Below are positions 43,196-54,436 of a DNA stretch of 64,000 bases, one piece after another (position 1 is the first letter of the stretch; every line of letters starts with the position of its first letter). The translations under genes were made by a program, and so were the position numbers. Location of the stretch: positions 19,163,272-19,227,271 of the forward strand of contig NC_089276.1 in the NCBI RefSeq assembly GCF_963678975.1. Reading direction: 5' to 3'. A model generated the notes under the pieces. That model worked only from the letters and a program-made list of their open reading frames with translations. It had not been told where the DNA came from and did no database searches. The stretch comes from Dysidea avara. Lineage: Eukaryota; Porifera; Demospongiae; Dictyoceratida; Dysideidae.

Positions 43196-44344
43196 TGTTC
43201 ACATGAACAGCACGGGTATTCAGCATCCTCTTTTAGTTTCTTCTCAAAGTCACAAATGGTTTCGGCATATTTGACCTCCATTGACTCCTCAATGTCTCCA
43301 GTATCATCAACTGAGGAAGACAGTGATGATTCAATGCTTTTCTGATCTGAGGAACTTTTTGATAGAAAATTGCAGAGATCATTGCATTTGATGGCATTTT
43401 TCATACTATCGACATCTCCACTTTGCAAAGTAGTGTCAATTAAATGAACCAAATCACTGCTTCTCTTAGCACTGTAGATGTTAGCAAGCAGGCTGCGTAT
43501 GACAGGATAGTGAACTGCAGCCTGCCTTAGAAGCCTCAGATGACTATTACAATATCCAGAAGCACATGGTAGGGGATGGCCCATAACATTTTGCACTCCC
43601 ACTTCAGAGGCATCACCGTCATCATCATTACTTTCTGTTGCCCATCCATCATGAAGCATTTTCGTGTAATGGCCATGTTCACAGCCACTATCTAGATCTT
43701 GAAGAAAAGCCCGAACTTCTTCTAAGGGCCTTTCAAATGCCAACTTGATTTGTAGGATTTCATCCATCTCTTCATCAGTCAGTTGTTTACAGAGTTCGCT
43801 GCACCTCCAGCTTTTAGGGCGGTCATCACTGGTTCTACCTGTGCCAACTTCTTCAGCTAACACACAACACCCTCTCTCATCAACCGGAATCACAGTGCTG
43901 TACAAAGGACACTCCTGTGGATCAGGGGACTTTGACCTGGTCACAAGACATCTGTTATCATGGTCAACAATTGTAACCTCTTCAGGAGCTGAGAACTTGT
44001 AGGCAGTCTCATAGTAGTATGGCTCAGAAGCTGAAGAGTGTAATTGTATTTCCAAGTCATCTTCACTGACTAGGTGGATACCTGAAATTTTCCTAAGACT
44101 TCTTAAAAGTACCCCAACACTGGTTTTCCTAGTTGACAGTGCTTCATGCATGAGCTTTCTGGATACTATTCTACAAGCAGTCTTTTTCCTGGTGGTAAGT
44201 GACATTTCATCTACAATGGAGTAAAACAGTTCTGTAAATCTATTGACAATTGCAGAGCATGTTTCCTTCTGCTGCAAGAGACCCTTGATCATGCTATCCA
44301 CACACGAATGCATTTGAGATTCAGTAGGCGGCTTAAGCAAGTAC
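43186..44344 (-). pseudogene. Helitron protein, second exon, N-terminal region
   Basis: A 386-codon open stretch enters through an AG acceptor at 44345-44346 (TGCTATAG/GTACTTG). It contains no enzyme motif. It has Lys/Arg-rich helical starts, an acidic stretch near the middle and a C-terminal CCSCEQC cysteine cluster that may bind zinc. The neighbours identify it as part of the Helitron polyprotein. Joining it to the first exon restores the frame exactly: CKESKH, Arg split by the intron, then YLLKPPTESQM. Confidence 0.7.
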
Positions 44345-44410
44345 CTATAGCAACAGAAAGAAGTGACGAGAAAATAAAATTAATTAAGGAATTAAGTGAA
44401 ACAACATTAC
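44345..44410 (-). other. 66-bp intron in the Helitron gene
   Basis: Minus-strand donor CACAG/GTAATG and acceptor GCTATAG/GTACTT. Splitting an Arg codon (AG/G) gives a continuous frame. The size matches the introns of the RGG gene nearby. Confidence 0.65.
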
Positions 44411-44880
44411 CTGTGTTTAGATTCTTTGCACAGTTTCTCAATATTAGAAAAGTAGTACTTGCTGGTTGAGGATCTAGTAGTAGCACGGGATTTGGCAACA
44501 TCCTTGCGGTAATGTTCTTTAGTGCTCTCTGCAGAATCCACACGAGACTTTTCCAAGTCTTGATGGTAGTGTTCCCTTTTCTTTTTTGCAACTTCAGTGC
44601 GAGACTTTTCCAAGTCTTGATAGTAGTATTCCCTTTGCCTTTCTGCTGACTCAATGCGAGACTTTGCCAAATCGTTTTTAAATGATGTTTTGGTGGCTTC
44701 AGCTGATTTCTCACGCGACGCTGTTACATTTTTGTAGTACTCATTAGCATGACGCTGTGATCGGCATTCACTGCTGTACTTGTCCTTTCTCTCTGAGAGT
44801 ATAGACTCTCTATGAGCTTCATAGTACGCCCTGTTATTCTCCTTCTTTCTACTCTTCCGCGCCGCTTCCTTCGAAGGCAT
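44411..44880 (-). pseudogene. Helitron protein, first exon, charged coiled coil
   Basis: The likely start is MPSKEAARKSRKKENN (ATG at 44880); an in-frame upstream Met at 44931 precedes a hydrophobic stretch and is less likely. The exon encodes a highly charged helical domain. It contains diverged tandem units of about 16-17 residues (DLEKSRTEVAKKKREHYHQ, DLEKSRVDSAESTKEHYRK and similar), five or six in all. These repeats suit a coiled-coil or DNA-contact role. Runs of Lys-Arg may act in nuclear import. Confidence 0.65.
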
Positions 44881-45395
44881 TGCCGCACCCAATATTGCCT
44901 CAGAGAAAACACACAAAGCAATAATAACCACAATACCCTTAGTTAACGCTATTTTGCGACGAATTATTTCTAATATCGCTCAAATACTTGAGGTAGATAC
45001 GTTGTTTACAGCAAAGAAATGCGTTTACAAACGCAAGCAATATTAATTTTGCCGGTTAACTTTGCCAGAAACAAAAGATATAAGTCGCTAAATATATTCA
45101 CTTACACGTACAAAGCTTCCCGATTGTGAACAGCTCGCCCTTCCTGCTCAAAATCAACTTCGAACTTTCAACCACGTGTATTCGAATATTTTACCGCGAA
45201 GATTATGATTACCGTATTTAGCGAGCACTTTTATTGAAACGGACGGCGCCATACATTGAAGCCATTTGTGGAGTTATTAACACTACCTGTAGTGAATCCA
45301 GGACGATGGCGACATTAAAGAACGATGAAAGGTAAGACCCTAGCGCAAGGATTGTATTTCTATCGGTGTAGGAAAGGTTTAATCTATAGGCAAAG
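44881..45395 (-). other. Upstream flank of the Helitron
   Basis: This should hold the Helitron promoter and 5' end (a TC start on the minus strand), but no end could be fixed. CG-containing words (ACCGTATTTAGCGAGC at about 45211, ACGGACGGCGCC at 45239) make it CpG-richer than its surroundings. Confidence 0.3.
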
Positions 45396-45399
45396 CGAG

Positions 45400-45660
45400 C
45401 CGTTTTCATGCAAGAAGTAGGACTGTAGCTGTTGCCATCTTCCCGCTAGGCCTGGCTGAAGGCATCAGTTAGGGAGTCAGTCACTAGAAAATTCGATCAG
45501 ATAGAATTTTTTTTTAAATTCGTGGAAACTCATAGGATGCATTTCGTGCCGTTTTGAAGGCGAAATCGTGCTTCACTTTTGTAATACAATACTGCTGAAT
45601 CGCCGAGATGGTTTTGCAAGTCTGCTTTTGGTGCGTAATTTTTTGGCGGGAAATCGTGAA
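45400..45660 (-). repeat. Dispersed repeat K2, copy in reverse
   Basis: On the minus strand: TTTTCTAGTGACTGACTCCC, TGATGCCTTCAG and an AATTTAAAAAAAAATTC block correspond to 30290-30360. The internal microsatellite is reduced to two units. Confidence 0.5.
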
Positions 45661-45734
45661 CCTTGACGATCCCTACCATTAAGTACTACCGTACTTAATG
45701 ATATATATTATATATATATATAATACATATATTT

Positions 45735-47310
45735 ATTACAGAACTCTCCATGGTGGTTTCTTTGTAACTGAACACTCTACAAGGTGACTTCTTCTTGCTG
45801 CTCTCTCTACAGGGTGAATTGTTTGTAGCTGAATAATCTACAAGGTAACTTTTTCTAGCTGATCTCTCTATAGGGTGATTTGTTTGTAGATGAACTATCT
45901 ACAAGGTAACTTCTTCTAGATGATCTCTCTACAGGGTGATTTGTTTGTAGCTGAATTCTGTGCAGGTGATTTCTTTGTAGCTGAGCTCTTTACAGAATGG
46001 TTTCTTTGTAGCTGAACTCTCTACAAGGTAACTTCTTCTAACTGGTCTTTCTACAGGGCAATTTGTTTGTGGCTGAATTTTCTACAGGGTGATTTCTTTG
46101 AAGCTGAACTCTCTACATGGTGGTTTCTTTGTAACTGAACTCTCTACAAGGTAATTTCTTCTAGCTGATCTCTCTACAGGGAGATTTGTTTGTAGCTGAA
46201 CTCTCTACAGGTGATTTGTTTGCAGCTGAACTCTCTACATGATGGTTTCTTTGTAGCTGAACTCTCCACAAGGTAATTTCTTATAGCTGATCTCTCTACA
46301 GGGAGTATTGTTTGTAGCTGAATTCTCTACAGGTGATTTGTTTGCAGCTGAACTCTCTACATGATGGTTTCTTTGTAGCTGAACTCTCTACAAGGTAACT
46401 TCTTCTAGCTGATCTCTCTACAGGGAGATTTGTTTGTAGCTGAACTCTCTACAAGGAAACTTCTTCTAGCTGATCTTTCTACAGGGAGATTTGTTTGTAG
46501 CTGAACTCTCTACAGGTGATTGTTTGCAGCTGAACTCTCTACATGATGGTTTCTTTGTAGCTGAACTCTCTACAAGGTGACTTCTTCAAGCTGATCTTTC
46601 TACAGGGAAATTTGGTTGTAGCTGAACTCTCTACAGGTGATTTGTTTGCAGCTGAACTCTCTACATGATGGTTTCTTTGTAGCTGAACTCTCTACAAGGT
46701 AATTTCTTCTAGCTGATCTCTCTACAGGGAGTTTTGTTTGTAGCTGAACTCTCTACAGGATGGTTTCTCTGTAGCTGATCTCTCTATAATGTAACTTCTT
46801 TTAGCACATGTCTCTACAAGGTCACTAGTTTGTAGCTGAACTCTCTACATGATGGTTTCGTTGTAACTGAAGTCTCTACAAGGTGACTTCTTCTAGCTGA
46901 TTTTTCTAGAGGGTGATTTGTTTGTAGCTGAACTCTCTACAAGGAAACTTCTTCTAGCTGATCTCTCTACAGGGAGATTTGTTTGTAGCTGAACTCTCTA
47001 CATGATGGTTTCTTTGTAGCTGAACTATCTACAAGGTAATTTCTTCTATTGATCTCTCTACAGGGCGATTTGTTTGTAACTGAACTCTCTACATGGTAGT
47101 TTCTTTGTAGCTGAACTCTACAAGGTGATTTCTTCTAGCTGAACTATCTCTTTCCATTGTTGCATGAACTCCCTACAAGGTAACTTTTTTTAGCTGATCT
47201 CTCTACAGGGTGAATTGTTTGTAGCTGATCTCTCTACAGGGTGACTTGTTTGTAGCTGATCTCTATACAGGTTACTTGTTTCTTGCTGATCTCTTGAATT
47301 CTCTTCAGGG
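45735..47310 (+). repeat. ~30.5-bp minisatellite with four-unit higher-order period
   Basis: About 50 units of the form CTGAACTCTCTACAAGG followed by TAACTTCTTCTAG or TGATTTGTTTGTAG. Four unit types often recur in fixed order (CAAGG..CTTCTAG, CAGGGAGA..TTTGTAG, CAGGTGA..TTTGCAG, CATGATGG..TTTGTAG), giving a period of about 122 bp. It ends in three tandem GTGACTGCTCTATTAGGG motifs at 47309-47360. Confidence 0.85.
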
Positions 47311-48145
47311 TGACTGCTCTATTAGGGTGACTGCTCTATTAGGGTGACTGCTCTATTAGAGTATCTCGATCTCGCACTTGCTGCACCAAGTTGGATTTCG
47401 TGTTATAACTCCGTGGCTTGAAGTCTGATTCTTCTACGCCATTGAAGAGCCTTTCTAAGATGATTGCTCCATCTATACAGCGATTTTCAAAGCATTACCC
47501 CAAGCGGTTTATCTGGTAGGCGTGGCAAGTATAGTAGTTTTTATTAGCTAATCTCGATTGCGTAATTGTTACACACTGTTGGTTTTTTCGTTGTATCTTC
47601 CTGGTTTGTAGCTCGATTTCTTTCAAACCACAAAAGGTTTGAGGTTCAATAGTTAACCTATTCACCCACCAATTTTCAGCTTCTTCCCCTACGCGGTTTA
47701 CCCTGTAGGCGTGACAACATATTGGTTTTATTTTTCGTGAATAATCGCTCATAACTCTTTTGCTGTTTATCGAATTCCAGCCAAAGTTGGTACAGTGATG
47801 CGCCGTTATACCCCCCTTCTGTGTGCCAAATTTCAAGGCAATCGGATATTGCGTTCGCGTTTTATAGCAGTTTTTGTAAGTGTGCGAAAAGAGGAAGAAA
47901 AATAAGAAGAAAAAAAAACGAAGAAACTAAGCCAATTTTTGAAGTCGCATATCTCGGGAATGCTTGAAGCGATTTCGCTCAAATTTAGAATGTGGAGTGC
48001 TGAAGGTGGAGGGAATGTCCACAGCAAAAATCGTCTTGTTTCATCAAGGCATCACAGAGCTACGGAGGTGCGAAAATTGCGTTTTCTTTCTTCCTGTCAA
48101 TATACTCACGGGTGTTGCTTGCGTGGCAACGGGTGCTGGTAACCC
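47300..48145 (+). repeat. Dispersed repeat R, copy 3 (contiguous)
   Basis: It starts with the CTCTATTAGAGTATCTCGAT motif, runs through TTTACCCTGTAGGCGTG, GTGAATAATCGCTCATAACT, GTGCCAAATTTCAAGGC, CATATCTCGGGAATGC and GTGCGAAAATTGCGTTTTCT, and ends at ACTCACGGGTGTTGC. It shows how repeat R looks without the foldback insertion. Confidence 0.65.
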
Positions 48146-48447
48146 TGGGAATAATAGTAAAAAATCTAAATAAAAAAGTTTTCATGTATCCATAGCTCCA
48201 TAGTGCTTAAATGGTATAATTAACCATATCTGCAGTGGAAGCTTCCTCAGGGTAGGGCATCTCCTATTCCTAGTTTGAGTCGAATCTGCCCAGCTATCAT
48301 TGGGGTATACACACTTTCAAAATTCATCTTATTTCAGTTTTTCATATAGCCACGCAGTCTTCGATGATTTCTGTAGTAAAGGGAAAAAGTAAAAAGGAAC
48401 AACCATAGGCTGGTCTTGGAACTTGCAATTACAAAAAGAAGTGATAT
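48146..48447. other. No recognisable content
   Basis: Short AT-rich spacer between repeat R copy 3 and MITE D copy 5. Confidence 0.3.
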
Positions 48448-48698
48448 CTGCTCAAAATCAGTCAGGCTGTGAAAAAGGTGCAGCGTTAAAAAGCTTGGGT
48501 AAAAAAGTTGTGAAATCAAAGGTGGCGGCCAACAAATGGCTGCAATGATGTTAATGCTAATGCATTATTAAATTTATGCATTAACATTATTGCAGCCATT
48601 TGTTGGCCGCCACCTTTGATTTCACAACTATAATTATTTTAGCCAGGCTTTTTAAGGCCACACCTTTTTCACAGCTAGGCTGTTTTTGAGTGGATATA
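48448..48698. mobile_element. MITE family D, copy 5
   Basis: A palindrome: CTCAAAATCAGTCAGGCTGT, AAAGTTGTGAAATCAAAGG, GTGGCGGCCAACAAATGGC, the loop GTTAATGCTAATGCATTATT, then the complement ending CTAGGCTGTTTTTGAGTGG. Confidence 0.7.
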
Positions 48699-48929
48699 TT
48701 AACTATTATTGTGAATCCCAGTGAAGCCATACTTCAAAGAATTTATTTGAACAATAATCGTACATCCAAATGCCTACCTTTACTTGGACATAAGCCGGAG
48801 ACATTATCAGTCATCTTGTTTGTATATGAAGCCAAGTACTGACAGTGTTTTATTTGGATATGAGCCAGTTATATCACAGCAGTTGTAGAATATCTTAGTT
48901 ATTAACACTCATCCTCAGCTTTGCCTTGG

Positions 48930-49330
48930 ACTCATGTCGATAACTAAGATATTCTACTCTTTCAGAAACATACCAACTTGGTATGTGAATTCACAGTTTA
49001 AGGCAATTGAGTTACATGTTTGTGTTTATATAACAATTGTTGCAAAAAGTGTGAAAAGAAATCTAAACCCTTGTAGACCCCCTTCAGTCTTAAGAAGAAA
49101 AAAAATCAAAGAAGAAATAAATTTGAATGTCCGTATCTCACAAATGGCTAGTACAATATAATCGAATTTGCTGTGTGGCCTACCCTACGTGGTGGACAAC
49201 CATATAATGCAAAAATGGTGTGCTTTAGAGAAGGGACCATGGAGCTTTGCATATGTGAAAATTACGTTTTCTTTCTTCCTGTCAATGTAGACATTGTGTG
49301 ACCGCATGACACACTACCATGTCAAAGTAA
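48930..49330 (+). repeat. Dispersed repeat R, copy 4 (right half)
   Basis: GTGTTTATATAACAATTGTT, a CGTATCTCACAAATGGCTAG block, CATATGTGAAAATTACGTTT and TCTTCCTGTCAATGTAGAC match the repeat R right half. The open frame 48934-49161 is inside it. Confidence 0.5.
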
Positions 49331-49356
49331 CACAATTACATAAAGTCAAAACTAAC

Positions 49357-49639
49357 CATTTATTCTTAGTAGTCCCAGGCTAGTAACACTGCCAGCCATA
49401 TTGATTACATGTATATGTTCCAGCATCCAACGAAGTAACCTTCAAAATTATCAGTGTACTGTGAACATAATCTGTAGATATTGGTGATGATAAAGAATAT
49501 TTCACAGAACTGGTTGTGTTCACTTTAGCACCATTGAAATACCAATCTATGAATGGAACTGGTTTACCAGTAGCTTGACATGAAAATACAGCTGTATGAC
49601 CGATGTTGTATGCTTGGCTTTTCACTGTTAAGTTGATAA
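49357..49639 (-). pseudogene. Ig-like domain exon with one extra base
   Basis: Splice sites fit the series: acceptor ACTTTAG/TT and donor AAATG/GTTAGT, both in phase-1 context. The exon is 283 bp, one more than a multiple of three, unlike the six other internal Ig exons. The domain is otherwise standard: VFSCQATGKP (first Cys), IDWYFNG (Trp), LDAGTYTC (second Cys). After this Cys the frame slips into NQYGWQCY and a stop, while the correct continuation (NMAGSVTSLGLLRING) is one base away. It is either a disabled exon, a null allele, or an assembly error in one base near 49398. Confidence 0.75.
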
Positions 49640-49689
49640 CTAAAGTACAAATACAAGAGTGTTATAATAAATCTATCCAACCTATAAAA

Positions 49690-49795
49690 AACCCAGGGTT
49701 AAAATATTGTGAAATCAAAAGTTGGTGGACAAGAAATGGTTGCAATAATGTTATTGTCAATCAATTTTAATAGTGACAACATTGTCAGTATTAAA
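49690..49795. mobile_element. MITE family D, copy 6 (fragment)
   Basis: ATTGTGAAATCAAAAGTTGG, GGACAAGAAATGGTTGCAAT and a short complementary TTAATAGTGACAAC tract remain; the outer parts are lost. Confidence 0.45.
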
Positions 49796-49799
49796 ACTG

Positions 49800-50214
49800 A
49801 GTTGGTTTTTAGATCATAACTTAATAGTTTATACACTGATTCTTATAAAGCATTGAAAGGCTGCTTATAATGATTAATCTATCTACATAGCTAAAATATT
49901 CAACAGACATTTAAAAAAAAAACAAGTGGACGTTCTGCTACTTCTAAGAACCAGTCACCTACGTATGCAGTTACTGTATTTATCCATGGGTTCAAATAAA
50001 TGCTAGCCACCAAATGAAGGCCTGTTTGTGCAAACTTAAATACAAGGTCTTGTATGAGATTACAATAGCTTAATTTGTAGAACAAAGCTTACTACAACAA
50101 AAGGATGTATCAACAGCAGCTGCTACAATGAGCAACAAGATTTTCCAAATGGAATAAAAGAAATAAATGCCCAGATGTGTATACTGCAATACTACGTATA
50201 TCCTCTGCTATCAT
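49800..50214. other. Presumed intron
   Basis: No exon or shared repeat was recognised. Confidence 0.3.
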
Positions 50215-51370
50215 ACACTATGATAGTAGTGTATAGTAGGGATCACAAAGGAGTAGGCGTGGCCCACAAAATAAAATCACCCAAAAAGCCTCAATTTTCC
50301 CTGACAATGATGAGGCAGTATTGGTTAGGTAAAACTAAGCCCAAACATGCTTTCAGATTGACCCGAAATGCTTTCAACAAGTTGCTACAGAATTAAAAAA
50401 AAAATTATTCAAGGGAATTTTCTACTGACTGAGTAACTGACTGAGTAACTGACTGAGTAACTGACCAAGTAACTGACTGATACCTTCAGACAAGCATAAC
50501 TCGATAACGGCCAAGGATACGGGCTTGATTTTTTCATTGTTCGACGTCACTTCGGCCCGAGAGGTGCCTTTTGGAATACCGCAGTACGTACAATGTATTC
50601 TTCATGGACTTACCAGTACCCTCCTTTGTGTCCCATTCATCTTTGCTACAGCGAAAAGTGTCGGTTTGGCTGTAGCATGTGATGGCTTCCCTTCGTAATG
50701 GAAATCGTCCATACTTTTCATAGTGGCTGTTTTGATTGCAGAAGTGCTTTTAGAACAGTATTGATTCGTACTGCAGTGTAACGGATTGAACAAAGCCCAC
50801 AACAAAGCGTAATGGATACTTCACTTTTCAGATGATAATTGATATAAATGGGGTGCGCTGCACCATTTCTTTCTTTCGGTATGCGTGGATTGCAGAGGTG
50901 CTTTTTGAACAGTTCTTGATTCAAAATGCTTTGTAACGCATTGAACTTAGCTGACAACAATGCATAATGGATACTTCACATTTCAGACGATAATTGGGGT
51001 GTGCGGTACCATTTCAGATGTGGTATGTGTGGGTTCACCAGTCATAATAATTATTTACAAAAAAAGTTAACAAGCATGTACACAGAAAATTTGGAATTTT
51101 CAACTAGAGTAGGGACCATAGCACATCGATAAAAAGTACTGAAACAAGCTGGTGTAGTGCACAACATTGAATCACAGTAAAACAATAAGAAGTGTTATAT
51201 CCCTACTGTGCTCAAGATACCATTATGGAAATGCACAGTAGGGATATAACACTTTTTATTGTTTTACTGTGATTTAATATCGTGCACTACTCCAGCTAGT
51301 TTCAGTACTTTTTATTGATGTGCTATGGTCCCTACTCTAGTTGAAAATTCCAAATTGTTTTATGTACTTG
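50215..51370 (+). repeat. 1.1-kb dispersed element (K2 plus MITE B), copy 2
   Basis: Collinear with 30120-31230. The internal microsatellite here is GACTGAGTAACT repeated (50428-50475), where copy 1 has pure GACT. Both copies lie in the minus-strand Ig gene region and have the same orientation. Confidence 0.7.
51073..51370. mobile_element. MITE family B, copy 2
   Basis: A palindrome with ATGTACACAGAAAATTTGG, a GAGTAGGGACCATAGCACAT block and ATCACAGTAAAACAATAAG, and their complement ending TATGTACTTG. Confidence 0.75.
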
Positions 51371-53105
51371 TAAGCATTAAAAGTAATGTACTTTTAATAT
51401 TTTAAAACTAGTGTTATTGATTTCTTTAGATTTTGTGTCTCTTGACAAAGCCTTGGTTCTGTTCTTCATTTTCATTCATGTATATATAAGAGGCACATGC
51501 CTCCTTTTGACTTAAAGGGATAAGTAATTTCTGGTAGCCTATAGGCCTGAGCCTAATATGCTCAATATTTTACCTATTATTCTTCTCAAAATTTCTCAAA
51601 TTTTTCTCCTATTATTCTTTTTAAATTCCTTTTCTAGCCTATTATTCCATAATAATGCTCACTTAGTTTCTGTAGCTATAGTCACTTAATTCTCAAGATG
51701 CTGATATAAGTAATTTTGTCAGAATTAATTAATTAATAGCTAGCCATTAATGATGGCATTCCACCTTACACATAATGGTTATAGCCATTACAACAGACAT
51801 AAAATAGCTATTGGGAGAATAACAAAAGAGTTTTCAATTATCAGTGTATTAAAGCTGTTGTAGCTATTACTACTTACATGCTAAGTTTAGTGGATAATGA
51901 TATCAATATGCTTGTTGAAAGACTTAAAGAAGATACGCTGGTATAAGATGTACAAGTTTCAGAATTGCAGATAATCATGCAGTTAAATCCCTGATGCTGT
52001 CTGCAGATTGTTAACATGAAATGATTTGACTGCTCTATTAGAGTATTTGAGCGTTCTATTAGAGTATATCGATCTTTTAGAGGTTTTCAGCTATATAATG
52101 AATTCAGTGGTTGGTCTCATATTAGTTTGGGTGATCAATCGCCTGCAGGTTCTTAGCCTGATTGGCATGGTATATATCAGTTTAATCACGTGCCCTCGTG
52201 ATTTGCCTGATATGTACACCTATGTATGAGTAACGTGTGAGTATGTATGCATGGTAGCAACAGCATTGTATGAATGCCACAGCTGTAGGTCAGAATGTGC
52301 TGAGTTGACTAAGTGAAGGGGGTTACCCTCAACCCAGCTCAGAGACTTGAAAATCCTGGATCTGCCCCATACTAGTGCTGGGCAATAATTTTATAATGAA
52401 TATATTTTGTATTGTGATAATTTATATAATTATGTCGCAATATGATAGCTAGAAATTATTATCGTGATAGAACTCACATGACCTACCCAGTACTATGTAA
52501 GCTTGGTGTCTCTAGTTTTGCCAAGCTTTGCATGGCACGCTCATTGAGAGTGTAGCGTTTTATTATTAGGTATTCTGGTAACATGTACATCCAATCTAGT
52601 ATCCTTTTAATCATTTGAAAGATACTAGGTAAATACACAGATATGTTTACAATGGTCAATGCAATGCAGTGGGCATTAAGAACAGTAATTCAAAGAGCCA
52701 ATGCAATTACACTTGTAAAAGATAAATATGACAAAGGTATCGAAGATTCAACCTTAAGACTAAGTATTGTAACTTGTAAACTAACAACTGTTATGGGTAT
52801 ACTTTTTATCGTGATATGTATTCATATCATGAATAAATTTTACCATGACATATGACATAAAATATCGCCCAGCACTAATACATACATACATATATACATG
52901 CACACATACACACACTTTTTGGAAAATAATTTCAGGAAACCAGGTGCGCACCCTGCGGCCAAGCGTTTGGTTTACAAAAGTTTCATGTGTACTGCTGTAA
53001 TAATTGATTTACGGGTGTGCACAAAACTTAATCAATATTATAATAGCAATAACATAAAACTTCAAAAATCATGAATATATCAAACTACATACATAGTGTA
53101 CGTAC
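51371..53105. other. Presumed intron or intergenic DNA
   Basis: Contains two tandem copies of the CTCTATTAGAGTAT motif at 52027-52080 and a CATACATA/ACACAC simple repeat at about 52877-52915. AATCCTGGATCTGCC at about 52353 resembles one hAT-like end. No exon was recognised. Confidence 0.35.
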
Positions 53106-53471
53106 CTGGTTTAGTAACTGCAACAATTTCTACTGTAGTAGCATAAACCGTACTTGATAGATCTCTTCCAACACCACAAGTATATATGCCATTGTAGGAA
53201 CTGTTTGCAACAGGGATGACCACAAATGATGAATATGCTTTGTGTATTGAGTAAGGAGTAGTCATTTGGCCAAAGTTTTTATTAGTAACCACTTGTCCAT
53301 TTGGAAGAAACCATTTTTTACCCATATATCTTCTATGTCCATCATCATTATAGCAGACACATCTGATATGAGTATTTGGCAGTACATAGATAAGTCTGGT
53401 TCCACCATTAGCAGTGGTAAAAGCTGCATTCTTTATATCTATCAAACATCGCTGAACTGATTGTGCAACTT
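53106..53471 (-). CDS. Ig-like domain exon with CxC motif (symmetric phase 1)
   Basis: The 366-bp exon is the longest of the set. It encodes VAQSVQRCLIDI, a first-strand CVCYNDDG (Cys-x-Cys where one Cys is usual), KKWFLPNGQ (Trp), then SYNGIYTCGVGRD (second Cys). Acceptor TTGCAG/AA and donor CCAG/GTACGT are phase 1 and the length is divisible by three. The extra Cys pairs possibly with C of QRCL. The same CxC and YTCGxG signature is seen in the next exon upstream, so these two form a distinct subtype within the gene region. Confidence 0.8.
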
Positions 53472-54103
53472 CTGCAAAAAAATAAAAATAAATAAATAAA
53501 TATATTTTTAAAAAAACCAGCAAATAATCGTATATTATAGAATTGACATCATGTAGGTGGATGAAAGTGTCAGCTGTCCTGACAATCAAACCAACAACAA
53601 CAATGAAATTGTTACAATCAATTTTTTATGATTTTAAGATATGGTAGTAGTAGAAGTCATCTTGAATAATGATTGTACAGTATTTGTTCAGATCCAAGAT
53701 ATGTACAAACCCATTGTTTACATGTCCCTCATTGTGCCTTGTACCTGGTTTTTACTGTTGGCACTTCTCAATGCTTTCCACCTCTTGCTTATTAGTTGTT
53801 TTGTATCGATTGCACACAGTGACATTGTGTGGACGGCATTGGTATACATCTTCCATGAAAAAAAAGAATATGCTTATAAGAACAAAAGGTAGCTAGGGTA
53901 TGTTTCATCACTACAGTATTTTGATCAGTACTCACACAGTACCAACTTAAAGTTATTCTGTAGCGAATTTAGTGGATGAGCAATTTTATTACGTTGTACT
54001 GTAGTTAATTAGAAGTTAAGCTCATACCCTATATATTATATTTCAGCAACACAAAAATACTGTACCTGTATACAGCATTAAGCATGCATTCACGTTTACT
54101 TAC
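53472..54103. other. Presumed intron
   Basis: It separates the two CxC-type Ig exons. A TAAATAAATAAA simple repeat lies next to the acceptor. No repeat shared with other parts of the window was noticed. Confidence 0.4.
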
Positions 54104-54436
54104 TGAGATCAATAAGAATTGCTGGTCTGGGTGGAAATGGATTTCCAAATCCACAAGTGTATGTTCCAGCATAAGAATAATTGAATGTAGGAATGTACAA
54201 TACAGATGTCCTTCTTACACGATCTGATGCAAGGTAAGGGGTGCCTTTTGGAGCTATGTAAATGTTACGAAATCTCTTGCCATTAGGAGAAAACCACCTG
54301 ACTACATCATTTCCTCCACTGCAGCTACATTTCATTGTCACATCCTTCATGCCATCTTGTAGTGATCCACCAGCAGAGTTCAGGTTAGTAGGATTTATAG
54401 GAGTAATCTTACAGCTGCTCTGAGGTGATACATCCG
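54104..54436 (-). CDS. Ig-like domain exon with CxC motif (symmetric phase 1)
   Basis: The 333-bp exon encodes DVSPQSSCKITPINP, MKCSCSGG (Cys-x-Cys), VRWFSPNGKRF (Trp), RTSVLYIPTFNYSYAGTYTC and GFGNPFPP. Acceptor AATAG/CG and donor CTCA/GTAAGT on the minus strand are phase 1. The PNG after the Trp and the TCGFG after the second Cys match the exon at 53106-53471. It is the most upstream Ig exon found; no signal peptide exon was located between here and 60 kb, so the 5' end of the gene is missing from this annotation. Confidence 0.8.
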
